A DNA stretch of 64,000 nt from Gorillibacterium timonense. GTDB taxonomy: Bacteria; Bacillota; Bacilli; Paenibacillales; NBRC-103111. The position numbers were made by a program, and so were the translations under genes. Below are positions 1 to 8,473 of the stretch, piece after piece. The DNA lies in NCBI RefSeq assembly GCF_001457415.1, contig NZ_LN881724.1:1550001-1614000 (forward strand), in the 5' to 3' direction. Numbering within the stretch: the stretch's first letter is position 1; each line of letters starts with the position of its first letter. The notes under the pieces are model-generated. The model was not told the DNA's origin and did not search any database. It was given only the letters and a program-made list of their open reading frames with translations.

Positions 1-1
1 T

Positions 2-787
2 GCCGCGATGACTCCGCTCTATTCCGACGGTACGGTGCGCGGCGCGGTTGCCGTGCTTCGCGACGTCACCGATGAATACCGCGCGGAAAAGATGAAGACC
101 GACTTCGTGGCCAATGTGTCTCACGAGCTGCGAACGCCTTTGTCGATGCTGCAAGGCTATAGCGAGGCACTCATCGATGATATCGCAGGCTCTCCAGAGG
201 AGCGCAAGGAACTGGCCCAGATCATTTATGACGAATCGTTGCGGATGGGCCGCCTCGTGCACGATCTGTTGGATCTGTCACGGCTGGAGACCGGTCACAT
301 GACCATGCATTTTCGGGAGACGGAGGTTCATCAGCTCATTACCCGGATGCAGAAGAAATTCGCCGCGATGTGCAGGGACAAGGAAATTGAGCTTAGGCTG
401 GAATATGTGCCGAATGCGGAGGTATCGATTCAAGCGGATGAAGACCGGCTTGAGCAGATCTTGACCAATCTGCTGGATAACGCGATCCGCCATACGCCAG
501 CAGGGGCCGCGATCACTCTGCGCTCTTACCCGGCGATATGGAAGGGGGAGCCGGCCGTGACCATGGAAGTGCAGGATGAAGGGGAGGGAATCCCGGCGGA
601 TGATCTGCCCTATGTGTTTGAACGCTTCTACAAGGCGGATAAAGCGAGAAAGCGGGGCAGCTCCGGCGGAACCGGACTCGGTCTTGCCATTGCGAAGAAC
701 ATCGCCGAGCTGCACAGAGGCTCGATCGAGGTGAAGAGCAAGCTCGGTACCGGCACAACCTTTACTTTACTCGTGCCGCTCCATTAA
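2..787 (+). CDS. Sensor histidine kinase, ResE-like, C-terminal part (5' end outside window)
   Basis: Membrane sensor kinase of a two-component system; only the cytoplasmic C-terminal 260 or so residues are in the window and the frame is open to the left edge. Visible: the end of a PAS-like segment, the HisKA H-box (VSHELRTPL, phospho-acceptor His), then HATPase_c with N-box (LLDNAIRHTP), G1 (DEGEGIP), F-box (FERFYKADKAR) and G2 (GTGLGLAIAK). In Bacillaceae the kinase in this neighbourhood upstream of serA is ResE of the ResDE respiration system, so ResE is a reasonable guess from family resemblance and position, but the sensory half is not visible. Confidence 0.85.
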   Translation, partial: AAMTPLYSDGTVRGAVAVLRDVTDEYRAEKMKTDFVANVSHELRTPLSMLQGYSEALIDDIAGSPEERKELAQIIYDESLRMGRLVHDLLDLSRLETGHMTMHFRETEVHQLITRMQKKFAAMCRDKEIELRLEYVPNAEVSIQADEDRLEQILTNLLDNAIRHTPAGAAITLRSYPAIWKGEPAVTMEVQDEGEGIPADDLPYVFERFYKADKARKRGSSGGTGLGLAIAKNIAELHRGSIEVKSKLGTGTTFTLLVPLH

Positions 788-801
788 GGAGCAGGATAAT
801 A

Positions 802-832
802 GGAAACGGGACCCCATGTGGGTCCCGTTTCC
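802..832 (+). terminator. Hairpin after the histidine kinase gene
   Basis: A 13-bp near-perfect inverted repeat (GGAAACGGGACCC / GGGTCCCGTTTCC) begins 14 bases after the stop. The tail is only weakly T-rich, so it is a probable rather than a textbook terminator. Confidence 0.6.
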
Positions 833-838
833 CTGTTC

Positions 839-860
839 CTAGAGCGTGTTCGCAAATCCG
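839..860 (-). repeat. Dispersed short repeat, copy 1
   Basis: Read on the minus strand this matches the consensus CGGATTTGAAGACACGCTCT found again near 45045, 55310 and 58722 and, more diverged, at 43821. It lies in a 266-bp noncoding gap between convergent genes. The gap also has a second end near 990-1005 that weakly resembles an inverted copy (AGC-TGTTCG), so the whole gap may be a small decayed element; that last point is tentative. Confidence 0.5.
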
Positions 861-1053
861 ACCTTCGGTCGAATTAGTCGAGTGGGTTCTCTTGACTTTA
901 GCCACATATGGCTAATCTTCAGGTGACTCTCACCTGCTATTCGAACGGTTCATGGGTCTACAAGCACGCTTAGTCCAAACGCTTAGCGAACGAACAGCTT
1001 TTTTGACAGAAGAGGAGATAGAATCTTGTTTTTCGTGGAACATCTTTATCGAT

Positions 1054-2640
1054 TTAAAGCGTTAATTCTTTGACTCTATCGATTTCGTCCAGCTTTTCTA
1101 ATTGCTCAAGGGCTTGATTGTCCGCATGCTTGTCGATGGTCAGCACCATGATCGCGGGGCCTCCCACATCCTTGCGGCCAACTTGCATGGAGGCAATGTT
1201 GACGTTGTTGATGCCAAGCAGCGTCCCTACCTTGCCGATAATTCCCGGTTTGTCGGTATGGGAGACGAGCAGCAGCGTTCCTTCCGGAGCGATATCCACC
1301 GGGAACTCATTGACCTTGACGATGCGTTCTCCGAAGCCTGCGAGCAAGGTCCCGGCCAACGTGAGATCGCCCGCCTTGGTCTTCAACGTTACCGTGACGA
1401 GATTTTTGTAATTTTCGGCCGTGGCGGTCTTCTGGACAAGGACATTCACCCCGCGGGATTTCGCAAGATGCGTGGCGTTGACCAGGTTGACTTCATTGCC
1501 GAGATGCGCCGAGAGGACACCTTTCACCACGTAACGGGTGAGGGGATTCGTATCGAGATCCATCAGTTCTCCGGAATAGCTGACCACGATATCCGATACC
1601 GGAGCTTCCGCCATGCGAGCCACGAACAAGCCGAGCTTCTCACCGAGCTTGAAGTAAGGCTGAAGTTTATTCAGCACGACAGCCGGTACAGGCGGCATAT
1701 TGACGGCGTTTTTGTACGGTTGATCGCGAAGGATGTTCAGAACCTCTTCCGATACATCGATGGCGACATTCTCCTGTGCTTCTACCGTTGAAGCGCCAAG
1801 GTGAGGGGTGACGATGATGTTCGGATGCTTGGTGAAGGGATGACCTTCGGGAAGCGGCTCTTGCGTGTATACGTCGAAGGCAGCTCCTGCCACAATGCCT
1901 TCCTCCACGGCGGCAACAAGCGCTTCTTCGTTGATGATCCCGCCGCGTGCGCAGTTGATGATGCGAACGCCTTTCTTCATCTTTGCGAATTGCGGCTGAT
2001 CCAGAATGTTGCGAGTGTCGTTGGTGAGCGGGGTATGAACCGTGATGAAGTCGGACTGCTCGACGATATCTTGGACCGTCGCTGCGATGACGCCCAGCTT
2101 CTCAGCCCGTTCTTCAGTCAGGAACGGGTCGTACCCAAGTACCTTCATACCGAAGACTTTGGCCCGTTTGGCTACTTCGCTGCCGATGCGTCCCATGCCG
2201 ATGACGCCAAGGGTCTTGCCGCGAAGCTCTACGCCAACGAAGGTCTTGCGGTCCCATTCTCCGCCGATCGTCTTCTTGTAGGCCTGAGGAATCATGCGCG
2301 CCGTCGCCATCATCATGGCGAAGGAGAGCTCAGCCGTCGCGATGGTATTGCCGTCGGGAGCATTGACAACGACGATGCCCTTCTGGGTGGCGGCTTCGAG
2401 GTTGATATTGTCAACGCCTACGCCGGCACGGCCTATAACCTTGAGGCGGGGAGCCGCAGCCATGATCTTCTCCGTCACCTTCGTTTGGCTGCGGACGAGC
2501 AAAGCGTCATAATCGCCGATGATGGCAACGAGTTCATCTTCCTTAAGTCCCGTTTTCTTATCGACCTGCACGTCCTCTGCATCGTGAAGCTGCTGAATCC
2601 CCATGTCGCTGATCGGATCTGAAACCAATACTTTAAACAT
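1054..2640 (-). CDS. serA: D-3-phosphoglycerate dehydrogenase
   Basis: First step of serine synthesis: 3-phosphoglycerate plus NAD+ to 3-phosphohydroxypyruvate. The 528-residue length is that of the long SerA type. Visible: N-terminal substrate domain, Rossmann motif GVIGMGRIGSEVAKR (about 145-160), catalytic signature NCARGGIINEEAL, the Glu of QEPLPEGHP, the His of TPHLGAST, an intervening ASB domain and a C-terminal ACT domain (SHTDKPGIIGKVGTLLG) that normally binds serine. The start has a strong GAGGAGGG ribosome site. It is transcribed alone, behind a T-box leader, so control by uncharged tRNA is expected. Confidence 0.98.
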   Translation of the reverse strand: MFKVLVSDPISDMGIQQLHDAEDVQVDKKTGLKEDELVAIIGDYDALLVRSQTKVTEKIMAAAPRLKVIGRAGVGVDNINLEAATQKGIVVVNAPDGNTIATAELSFAMMMATARMIPQAYKKTIGGEWDRKTFVGVELRGKTLGVIGMGRIGSEVAKRAKVFGMKVLGYDPFLTEERAEKLGVIAATVQDIVEQSDFITVHTPLTNDTRNILDQPQFAKMKKGVRIINCARGGIINEEALVAAVEEGIVAGAAFDVYTQEPLPEGHPFTKHPNIIVTPHLGASTVEAQENVAIDVSEEVLNILRDQPYKNAVNMPPVPAVVLNKLQPYFKLGEKLGLFVARMAEAPVSDIVVSYSGELMDLDTNPLTRYVVKGVLSAHLGNEVNLVNATHLAKSRGVNVLVQKTATAENYKNLVTVTLKTKAGDLTLAGTLLAGFGERIVKVNEFPVDIAPEGTLLLVSHTDKPGIIGKVGTLLGINNVNIASMQVGRKDVGGPAIMVLTIDKHADNQALEQLEKLDEIDRVKELTL

Positions 2641-2682
2641 TTTCGGTTACCCTCCTCATCATGATAAAAAGCGGATCATGCC

Positions 2683-2967
2683 AAAAAAGCTCCCGTCCTC
2701 ACACGGATCATCCATGTGAAGGGACGAGAGCTTAACTTCGCGGTGCCACCCTTGGTTTGTCGTTTCCACTCGCGCAGAAAGACCTCACGGTCTGAAGAAT
2801 CAGACCCGGACGGGTAACGGTGTCCACTACCGGCAGCGCCTACTTGGGTTCAGCGCCACAACTCGGGATTGCTCCACGCTCTTCTCCTCACCGGTTTGCA
2901 CCGACCACCGGCTCTCTGAGAGGGTCCAAACGCTTCCTTCCGTCATCGTTCTTTCGTTCATCGTTTT
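2683..2967 (-). ncRNA. T-box leader of serA, probably serine-specific
   Basis: On the minus strand the leader contains the conserved T-box AGGGTGGCACCGCG (2739-2752), an AG-bulge/Stem I region with GGTGGTCGGTGCAAACCGG around 2890-2910, and a final long hairpin followed by six T residues (2683-2733) that acts as terminator. A GUAGGC-type linker follows Stem I. In the presumed specifier loop (about 2860-2875) the triplet AGC followed by A is the best serine-codon candidate, which fits serA downstream; the specifier assignment is inference. Confidence 0.92.
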
Positions 2968-2973
2968 TTTCAT

Positions 2974-3002
2974 ACTTTATCACGTCGAAGCGGAAGTGTC
3001 AA
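2974..3002 (-). promoter_or_regulatory. Sigma-A promoter of the serA T-box transcript
   Basis: Minus strand: -35 TTGACA (2997-3002), 17-base spacer, -10 TAAAGT (2974-2979). The predicted start near 2967 opens the T-box leader. Confidence 0.7.
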
Positions 3003-3100
3003 TAGGCGATTTCACTTAAAAATTCCTTAATCAGGGTGAAACAAGCTCCTTTTCGCCCAGAAACCGAACGTTAAAATCGTTAATAAAGATAATGTTCGTA

Positions 3101-3133
3101 AATAGAAAAGAAGCTCCTGGAAAAGGAGCTTCT
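3101..3133 (-). terminator. Terminator of the 3206-4123 gene
   Basis: Minus strand: GAAGCTCCT / AGGAGCTTC stem (3110-3132) followed by TTTTCTATT. It is placed about 70 bases after the stop codon. Confidence 0.75.
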
Positions 3134-3205
3134 TCATGCGGCTTTTCATTTGCCAGCCGATTTGATATTCTTTCTTTTATCGCTGAACCTTGCGCACGAC
3201 CTTCT

Positions 3206-4123
3206 TTATGAAAAGAAAGGGATGAGAGGCAGCGTTTCATTCGGGTAACGCTTCGCTTTCAATCGCGAAAAATCATCATCGCGCACCGCTCCGGTTGCAC
3301 TCAGCAGATCGATAGCATCTTGGACGTTGGTCAGCTTCATTTTGTCCGTGTGGCCTTCGGTGATCAGCATATCGATTTGCGCCGTGAGATCTTGTGGAGC
3401 ATAATTGGTGAAGAGCGGAGCCGCTGCTAGCGCCTTGGCCAAATACATGTTCTTCTGGTTGAGGGACAACAAGCTCCAATTCTTAAGGGAAATGCTCTTT
3501 TCTTTGAGCAGCTCGGAATGTTTCATGCCGGGGACGGCGTTCATATTCCATTGCAGGATCGCAGCGAAATATTCTTCCTGTGCCTGCATGGCAAAACGCT
3601 TAGCTTCGGTAAGGCCCGCATCCTTGTTCATCTGCACAACCAGTTTGGATCCGTCCGTGCTACGGGCATCTGTCTCATACTTCGCGATTTCTTGTGAGAA
3701 TAGCTTTAAGCTCTTGAGCAGATGGGTATGGGCGTCATTAAGCAAGGGTGAATGCTCCGGCATCGTTCCCTCGCCAATGCGATCGAAGGAGCTTTTGGCC
3801 TGCTTCCGGATCTGTTCGAGGAGAGAGGAGGATTCCTTGCCGCTGGAAGCCGATTCCAGAGCGTTCAGGTTGTCAAACCAAACGGCTCGGAAGTCCTCGT
3901 AGGGCAAGTAAGCGAGATGATAGTAAGAGGCGAGGCTGGTCTGGTCGTAAGCCCCCGCCTGATTGAGGGGGTCGTTTTTCTCAGCGAGCAGCGTCTTGTA
4001 CTTCGCTTCCACCTTATCGGTTCCGGTAAGAAAGCCATAAAAGAACGCAACCGCAACGCAAACCAACATAAAGATGAAAGACATGACGAAAGCATACTCT
4101 GTTCGGGACCATTGCTTTTTCAA
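3206..4123 (-). CDS. Membrane-anchored protein of unknown function
   Basis: I do not recognise a named family. The roughly 305-residue product has one strongly hydrophobic N-terminal segment (residues about 12-34, AFVMSFIFMLVCVAVAFFYGF) preceded by basic residues, so it is probably a single-pass or signal-anchored protein with a large helical, charged extracellular or cytoplasmic part. No catalytic motif is evident. Start: TTG at 4123 has AGGTG six bases upstream; an in-frame GTG at 4132 is the alternative. It sits between the serA T-box region and a divergent CPBP protease gene and has its own terminator. Confidence 0.65.
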   Translation of the reverse strand: MKKQWSRTEYAFVMSFIFMLVCVAVAFFYGFLTGTDKVEAKYKTLLAEKNDPLNQAGAYDQTSLASYYHLAYLPYEDFRAVWFDNLNALESASSGKESSSLLEQIRKQAKSSFDRIGEGTMPEHSPLLNDAHTHLLKSLKLFSQEIAKYETDARSTDGSKLVVQMNKDAGLTEAKRFAMQAQEEYFAAILQWNMNAVPGMKHSELLKEKSISLKNWSLLSLNQKNMYLAKALAAAPLFTNYAPQDLTAQIDMLITEGHTDKMKLTNVQDAIDLLSATGAVRDDDFSRLKAKRYPNETLPLIPFFS

Positions 4124-4209
4124 GGGAAACACCTACTGTTTTTTCTTCCAGTATAGGGGAATGGGAGGGAAAATGGAATACATCTTTCGACATAGCTGGA
4201 AGGGTACCT

Positions 4210-4809
4210 ATGAAAAAATGGGATTTTCGTAATATAAAATTCAAATATGTGTCGATCGATGACTTGGACGATCGGCTGCTTCTTCTCAACCTGTACATCA
4301 CCCAACTTTTAACTTTTTTAGTCGGCTTTCTGCTCACAAGTGTGCAAAGAAATTTCATCTGGACACTCTTTCCTCTGAAGCTGCCGACGATGGTTCTCTG
4401 GGGTGTTGGCTTGGCGGTCGCTGTGGTCATTGCTGACATGGTCGTATCGCGTTTCGTTAATGAGGACATTTCCGATGACGGTGGAATCAATGAAATGCTT
4501 TTTGCAAAGCGGCCGCTTTGGCACATCGCTTTGATCTGCCTCATCGTCGCCTTTTGCGAGGAAATCCTGTTTCGCGGCGCGATTCAGCATTGGCTTGGCC
4601 CGTATTGGACGAGCATTTTGTTCGCAGCTATCCATGTCCGCTATTTGCAGCATTGGCTCATGACCGGACTCGTGTTCTCGATCAGCTACGGACTCGGATG
4701 GGTCTATGTGCATACGGGAACGCTCTGGACGCCGGTCATCGCTCATTTCCTGATCGATTTCATCATGGGCTGCCTCATCCGGTATCATGCTAAGGATTCT
4801 GATGAATAA
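4210..4809 (+). CDS. CPBP (CAAX/Abi) family intramembrane metalloprotease
   Basis: Integral membrane protein of 199 residues with four to five hydrophobic segments. The family signature is present: motif 1 EEILFRG with Glu117-Glu118 and Arg122, motif 2 His at about 142 (AAIHVRY), motif 3 HFLIDF with His179 and Asp183. In characterised members these ligate zinc for proteolysis of membrane or prenylated substrates, and many Firmicutes members are of unknown target. GGAAGG precedes the ATG. It is monocistronic and ends in a bidirectional terminator shared with the deacetylase gene. Confidence 0.85.
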   Translation: MKKWDFRNIKFKYVSIDDLDDRLLLLNLYITQLLTFLVGFLLTSVQRNFIWTLFPLKLPTMVLWGVGLAVAVVIADMVVSRFVNEDISDDGGINEMLFAKRPLWHIALICLIVAFCEEILFRGAIQHWLGPYWTSILFAAIHVRYLQHWLMTGLVFSISYGLGWVYVHTGTLWTPVIAHFLIDFIMGCLIRYHAKDSDE

Positions 4810-4824
4810 GATCTATCTGCGTAG

Positions 4825-4872
4825 AAAAGGAACCAAGCCGCTGCTCTCGGGTCGGCGGCTTGGTTCCTTTTT
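4825..4872. terminator. Bidirectional terminator between convergent genes
   Basis: Stem GGAACCAAGCCGC / GCGGCTTGGTTCC with T-run on the plus strand and A-run on the other side, between the CPBP protease gene and the deacetylase gene. Confidence 0.9.
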
Positions 4873-4886
4873 CGTAATGAACTCGC

Positions 4887-5756
4887 TTATTTAGCGGCTT
4901 CCGGCTTCAGCGTCTCAATCCGGTTCGGATCGAGGAAGGAGTAGCCCTTCTGTTCAAGCTGAGTCAGAAGGCTATCTAAGGCTTCTCCGGTCCAGGCAAG
5001 CTCGTGCATCAGGATGTTGGAGCCGGAATGAAGCTGGTCCATGACATTCTGGATGACCTTCTCGGGCTTGTTGGGCGTACTGAATTTCATGGTCCAGTCC
5101 AACGATCCGTTCGACCAGTTCATGCGAAGGATGCCTTCTTTCTTCAGCTTCTCCCGCAAGTATTCGTTGGACAGCCCGTTGGGAGGACGCATGAAGACGG
5201 GAGCGCTGCCGGTCAGCTCTTCGACCTGTTTCTGGACGGTGTCGATCTGATAATCAATGGAGTTGTTGCTTTCTTCGCTAAGATGGATATGATCGTACGA
5301 ATGATTGCCGATGATTTGGCCGCGTTCATGAATCAATTTGAGCAGTTCGGGCTTTTCCTTGATTCGATACCCGTTGACGAAGAAGATCGCCTTCGCTTTA
5401 TGCTTATCGAGGGTATCAAGAATCGGGAGCAGGGTTTCCTCCGCCTTCGGACCGTCATCGAAGGTGAGCAGGATCACCTTCTTATCCCCGTCTTCCTTGA
5501 TCGGGACGACATCGTAATTTTGGTTCACCCGGTAATCGGCCGTCACTTCGGGTGAAGGGCTAGGGCTAGGCGTTGGAGACGGAACGATCGTAGGCGAAGG
5601 AGTGGCGGGAGGCAGGGTTGCCTCAGCCGTCGCTGTAGCCGACGAAGGCGAAACGGTTGCTGACGGTTGTCCCGGAGCTGCGGATTTGGCGCCGCATGCG
5701 GAAAGGACAAGCGAGAGTGCGGCGGCGGCACTTAAGACCGCCCATGGTTTTTTCAT
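4887..5756 (-). CDS. Polysaccharide deacetylase lipoprotein (NodB domain)
   Basis: Secreted, lipid-anchored carbohydrate esterase 4 protein. A signal peptide ends in the lipobox LSAC (Cys21), followed by a Pro/Ser/Thr-rich linker of about 50 residues and the NodB domain: TFDDGP (about 98-103), metal-binding HSYDH, RPPNG, and LMHE near the C terminus. It probably removes N- or O-acetyl groups from peptidoglycan or a wall polysaccharide. The longer frame upstream (to 5915) lacks support; ATG 5756 has AAAGGTG and a proper signal sequence. In motif 3 the usual RxPxG is RPPNG, still compatible with activity. Confidence 0.92.
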   Translation of the reverse strand: MKKPWAVLSAAAALSLVLSACGAKSAAPGQPSATVSPSSATATAEATLPPATPSPTIVPSPTPSPSPSPEVTADYRVNQNYDVVPIKEDGDKKVILLTFDDGPKAEETLLPILDTLDKHKAKAIFFVNGYRIKEKPELLKLIHERGQIIGNHSYDHIHLSEESNNSIDYQIDTVQKQVEELTGSAPVFMRPPNGLSNEYLREKLKKEGILRMNWSNGSLDWTMKFSTPNKPEKVIQNVMDQLHSGSNILMHELAWTGEALDSLLTQLEQKGYSFLDPNRIETLKPEAAK

Positions 5757-6001
5757 GATCATCACCTTTAAAATTTGAAGGATGAGTAGGAAAAATACAA
5801 AGTCGTTGTCATTATACCACATAGACGGATTTAACCGTCCCTTAGTTCCAAGCCACTTTATGGGCGGCTTCGAGCGGGAAACCAGCCCTGCTTGGATCGT
5901 CATGTTGTCGCGCATGGGTTTCCTTTATTTCACTCGCATAGGTCATTCCTTCCGGTAAATGCTAGCTGTGTAGTACTTACCCTACAAGAGGAGGATGGAA
6001 C

Positions 6002-6286
6002 ATGCGCTTGAGCGGATTTGTTGTCGGAACGGTTGTCGGCGCGCTCACGGCTCGGTATTTTATGCGAGGAGGCCGGGTATCGCAGCTCATTCCCGGCATC
6101 GCAGGTATAGGCACCGGTTTGGGCAAGGCGGTCGGCCAAATAAAATTTGGTCATGCCGCCGTATCGGACAGTCAAGGGGCTGGACTCGGACAAGTGAATG
6201 AGATCCTGAACCAAGATCCCAAGGTGAAAGCACAGGTGAGCGAAATTCTTAAGCAGAACGGGGAAAAAACGGCGGAACTACAGTAA
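6002..6286 (+). CDS. Small membrane-associated protein, unknown function
   Basis: 94 residues. A Gly-rich hydrophobic N terminus (GFVVGTVVGALTARYFMRGG) suggests membrane insertion, and the C-terminal half is charged and helical. AGGAGGA lies 7 bases before the ATG and a good terminator follows, so it is a real single gene. It resembles YtxH-like small proteins only in general design; no function is assigned. Confidence 0.7.
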   Translation: MRLSGFVVGTVVGALTARYFMRGGRVSQLIPGIAGIGTGLGKAVGQIKFGHAAVSDSQGAGLGQVNEILNQDPKVKAQVSEILKQNGEKTAELQ

Positions 6287-6300
6287 GCTTTCGCGTGAAA

Positions 6301-6336
6301 TAACACAATTCCGCACGGGGAATTGTGTTATTTTTC
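6301..6336 (+). terminator. Terminator of the small gene at 6002
   Basis: Stem ACACAATTCC / GGAATTGTGT followed by TATTTTTC, about 15 bases after the stop. Confidence 0.85.
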
Positions 6337-6549
6337 CGTTCAGGGTGGAATAAATTTTTTACAAGGTTCCCGATTTCGGCTTCATGGAGGCCAGTCCGTT
6401 TTCCAAACCGGAAGGTGGCATGATATAATAGGAGTAATCAGATAGAAAGCTTGCGCAGATGATCACAAAAACAGCAGGATTTCATAATCTGTAAGAAACA
6501 ACGTTCGTTTGGCCATCCCCCAAAGCTTGAAGGAAAAGGAGGATCCTGT

Positions 6550-7149
6550 ATGAAAATTGAACGACTCGGTGTGGATAAAATTAGGATTTTCCTTACATTC
6601 GACGATTTGACGGAGCGTGGAATCAAAAAGGACGATATGTGGCGAGAAGTGCCTAAGGTTCATGAGCTCTTCAGCGAAATGATGGAGCAGGCGTATTCCG
6701 AGCTGGGATTTGATGCAAGCGGTCCTCTAGCCGTCGAGGTGTTTGCTCTTCCTGCTCAGGGAATGGTCGTCATCGTCACACGCAGCAAGAACGTCGAACG
6801 GGATGAAGATCGGTTTGATGACGAAGATGGCTACGAGATGGAAGTGACGCTCGAGCATAGCGATGTGATTGTATATGCCTTTCGCGACCTCGAGGATTTG
6901 ATCCGAATGGCCAAGGTGATCCAGCCCCAAACGGAAGCGGGCGGAACCTTATACTCCTATAAAGATCGTTGGGTTTTGTTGTTCGACACCCCCGATATGG
7001 ATGAGAATGAGCCCAAATACCAAGCCCTTATTGCGATCCTATCCGAATATGGGGAAGCGACCTCCGTCACGCAAGCCGTTCTTGAGGAATATGGAAAGAC
7101 GGTCATTGTAGAGGATGCCGTCCACGTGCTTTGCACTCATTTTAGCTGA
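6550..7149 (+). CDS. mecA: Adaptor protein MecA
   Basis: Adaptor of the ClpCP protease that in B. subtilis delivers ComK and other substrates and activates ClpC. The N terminus MKIERLGVDKIRIFLTFDD and the DLTERGIKKDDMW stretch are family hallmarks. There is an acidic linker around residues 83-95 (RDEDRFDDEDGYE) and a C-terminal ClpC-binding domain. At 199 residues it is slightly shorter than B. subtilis MecA (218). GGAGGA precedes the ATG. It is monocistronic with its own terminator. Confidence 0.96.
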   Translation: MKIERLGVDKIRIFLTFDDLTERGIKKDDMWREVPKVHELFSEMMEQAYSELGFDASGPLAVEVFALPAQGMVVIVTRSKNVERDEDRFDDEDGYEMEVTLEHSDVIVYAFRDLEDLIRMAKVIQPQTEAGGTLYSYKDRWVLLFDTPDMDENEPKYQALIAILSEYGEATSVTQAVLEEYGKTVIVEDAVHVLCTHFS

Positions 7150-7170
7150 AAGCCGCCGAACCGAACTGAA

Positions 7171-7214
7171 GAGTCTCCAGCCTGCCGAACCGGCGGAAAC
7201 TGGAGGCTTTTTTG
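7171..7214 (+). terminator. mecA terminator
   Basis: GTCTCCAG / CTGGAGGC stem with an inner CCGCCGG-rich hairpin, followed by six T residues. Confidence 0.85.
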
Positions 7215-7451
7215 GTTGTGGGATAGCCCTTGCGGGTTTCTGCTGGAGAGAGACACGAACGTCGAAACGGCCATTCGGGCGAAAAGTAACCGTAGGGGAC
7301 ATGTAAGCCGAGCAAGCGTCCGATTTTGCCTGGAAAAGGCCGTCATTTCCGACATTTCGGACCGGTTCCAACCAAATACCAAGGGAAAAGAATAGCACCG
7401 AGGAGGATTACACGGTATAATGGAAGTATTTTAATGGATGAGGTTGAGTGA

Positions 7452-8144
7452 ATGGTACTTTCCATAATCGCCGCGGCGGCGGCTCCCGGCTGTGCTCTTC
7501 TGGCCTACCTGTACCTCAAGGACCGATATGATCCCGAGCCGGTGAACCTGGTTCTTCGAATGTTTCTGTGCGGCGCGCTGGCCGTATTTCCTTTGATGGT
7601 GCTGCAGCGCTCCTTCGTATTGGGCTTCGGAGAAAATCATTTCCTGTTTTCGTTCGTCTACTCGTCTGGCATGGAGGAGGCAGTCAAGTGGCTCATTCTC
7701 TATGTGATTATTTATAAGCATGTTGCCTTTGACGAGCCCTATGACGGAATCGTTTATGCGGCTGCGGTCTCGCTTGGATACGCCACTGTTGAGAATATCA
7801 TCTACGCGCTGGTGAATTACTCTACCTTCTCCCAGATCATGATGAGAGCGCTCCTGCCGGTATCGGGCCATGCGTTGTTCGCCGTGTTCATGGGCTATTA
7901 CTTGGGCAAAGCGAAGTTCGAGCCTGCAACCGCGAAGAAAACGCTCGCTCTTTCGTTCCTGCTCCCTGTTCTGTACCACGGGATGTTCGATTACATTCTG
8001 ATCGATTACGATTCTCGCTGGGTGTGGCTGATCGGGCCGTTCATGCTGTTCTTGTGGGGCCGATCTCTCTGGAAGATCAAAAACGCGAATTCCGCATCTC
8101 CCTTGCGTGTGACCCTGGATGACGAGTATAAACTTCCGGTGTAG
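7452..8144 (+). CDS. prsW: Intramembrane protease PrsW
   Basis: Glutamic-type membrane protease that in B. subtilis makes the site-1 cut in anti-sigma factor RsiW. Several hydrophobic segments are visible; the PrsW signatures are EEAVK (Glu75, Glu76, Lys79), a central GYATVENIIY segment and conserved His residues in VSGHALFAVFMGY and LYHGMFDY. The length of 230 is typical. Position upstream of ypeB agrees with the B. subtilis order (ypdC/prsW). The cognate anti-sigma is not identified; the ECF pair at 56 kb is a possible but untested target. Confidence 0.93.
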   Translation: MVLSIIAAAAAPGCALLAYLYLKDRYDPEPVNLVLRMFLCGALAVFPLMVLQRSFVLGFGENHFLFSFVYSSGMEEAVKWLILYVIIYKHVAFDEPYDGIVYAAAVSLGYATVENIIYALVNYSTFSQIMMRALLPVSGHALFAVFMGYYLGKAKFEPATAKKTLALSFLLPVLYHGMFDYILIDYDSRWVWLIGPFMLFLWGRSLWKIKNANSASPLRVTLDDEYKLPV

Positions 8145-8185
8145 AAGCCATACTGTACGGTATAGATCTCCTGGGAGGGTATACC

Positions 8186-8338
8186 ATGTCTTCACGGGTA
8201 AAGGTACGGATCCGTTGCCGCAAATGCGGAGAGAATTTTGTTCTGAAAGGCGTTCGCTCCAAGGGGCGAATCGATACGGGGTTCAGGCGCTGTCTGTGCG
8301 ATAATGACCGAGACCTCGACGTAGAAGAGGTTGAATGA
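8186..8338 (+). CDS. 50-residue zinc-ribbon-like protein
   Basis: A short ORF with a GGGAGGG ribosome site 8 bases before the ATG and a terminator right after the stop. The product has CRKC near the N terminus and CLC in the middle, plus many basic residues early and an acidic tail (DLDVEEVE). The Cys pairs suggest metal binding; no function is known to me. It occupies the place where sleB stands in B. subtilis, directly before ypeB, but has no resemblance to SleB. Confidence 0.7.
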   Translation: MSSRVKVRIRCRKCGENFVLKGVRSKGRIDTGFRRCLCDNDRDLDVEEVE

Positions 8339-8339
8339 A

Positions 8340-8370
8340 GGAGCTTGCCGGAAGGCGGGCTCTTTTTTTT
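8340..8370 (+). terminator. Terminator of the 8186 small gene
   Basis: GGAGCTTGCC / GGCGGGCTC stem followed by eight T residues. Confidence 0.8.
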
Positions 8371-8473
8371 GCTCAAAAAGGCTCCTTCAGATTTTGGGTT
8401 GAATTGAATAAAGCGGCTTCACGCGAAGAAACCTATGCGAGAGGAATAATTCAGCAGGGAAGGAGCAGTTACC

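Noticed and set aside
1102..2622. Long plus-strand frames opposite serA
   Set aside because: They are mirror frames of a conserved gene, have no ribosome sites and no recognisable domains.
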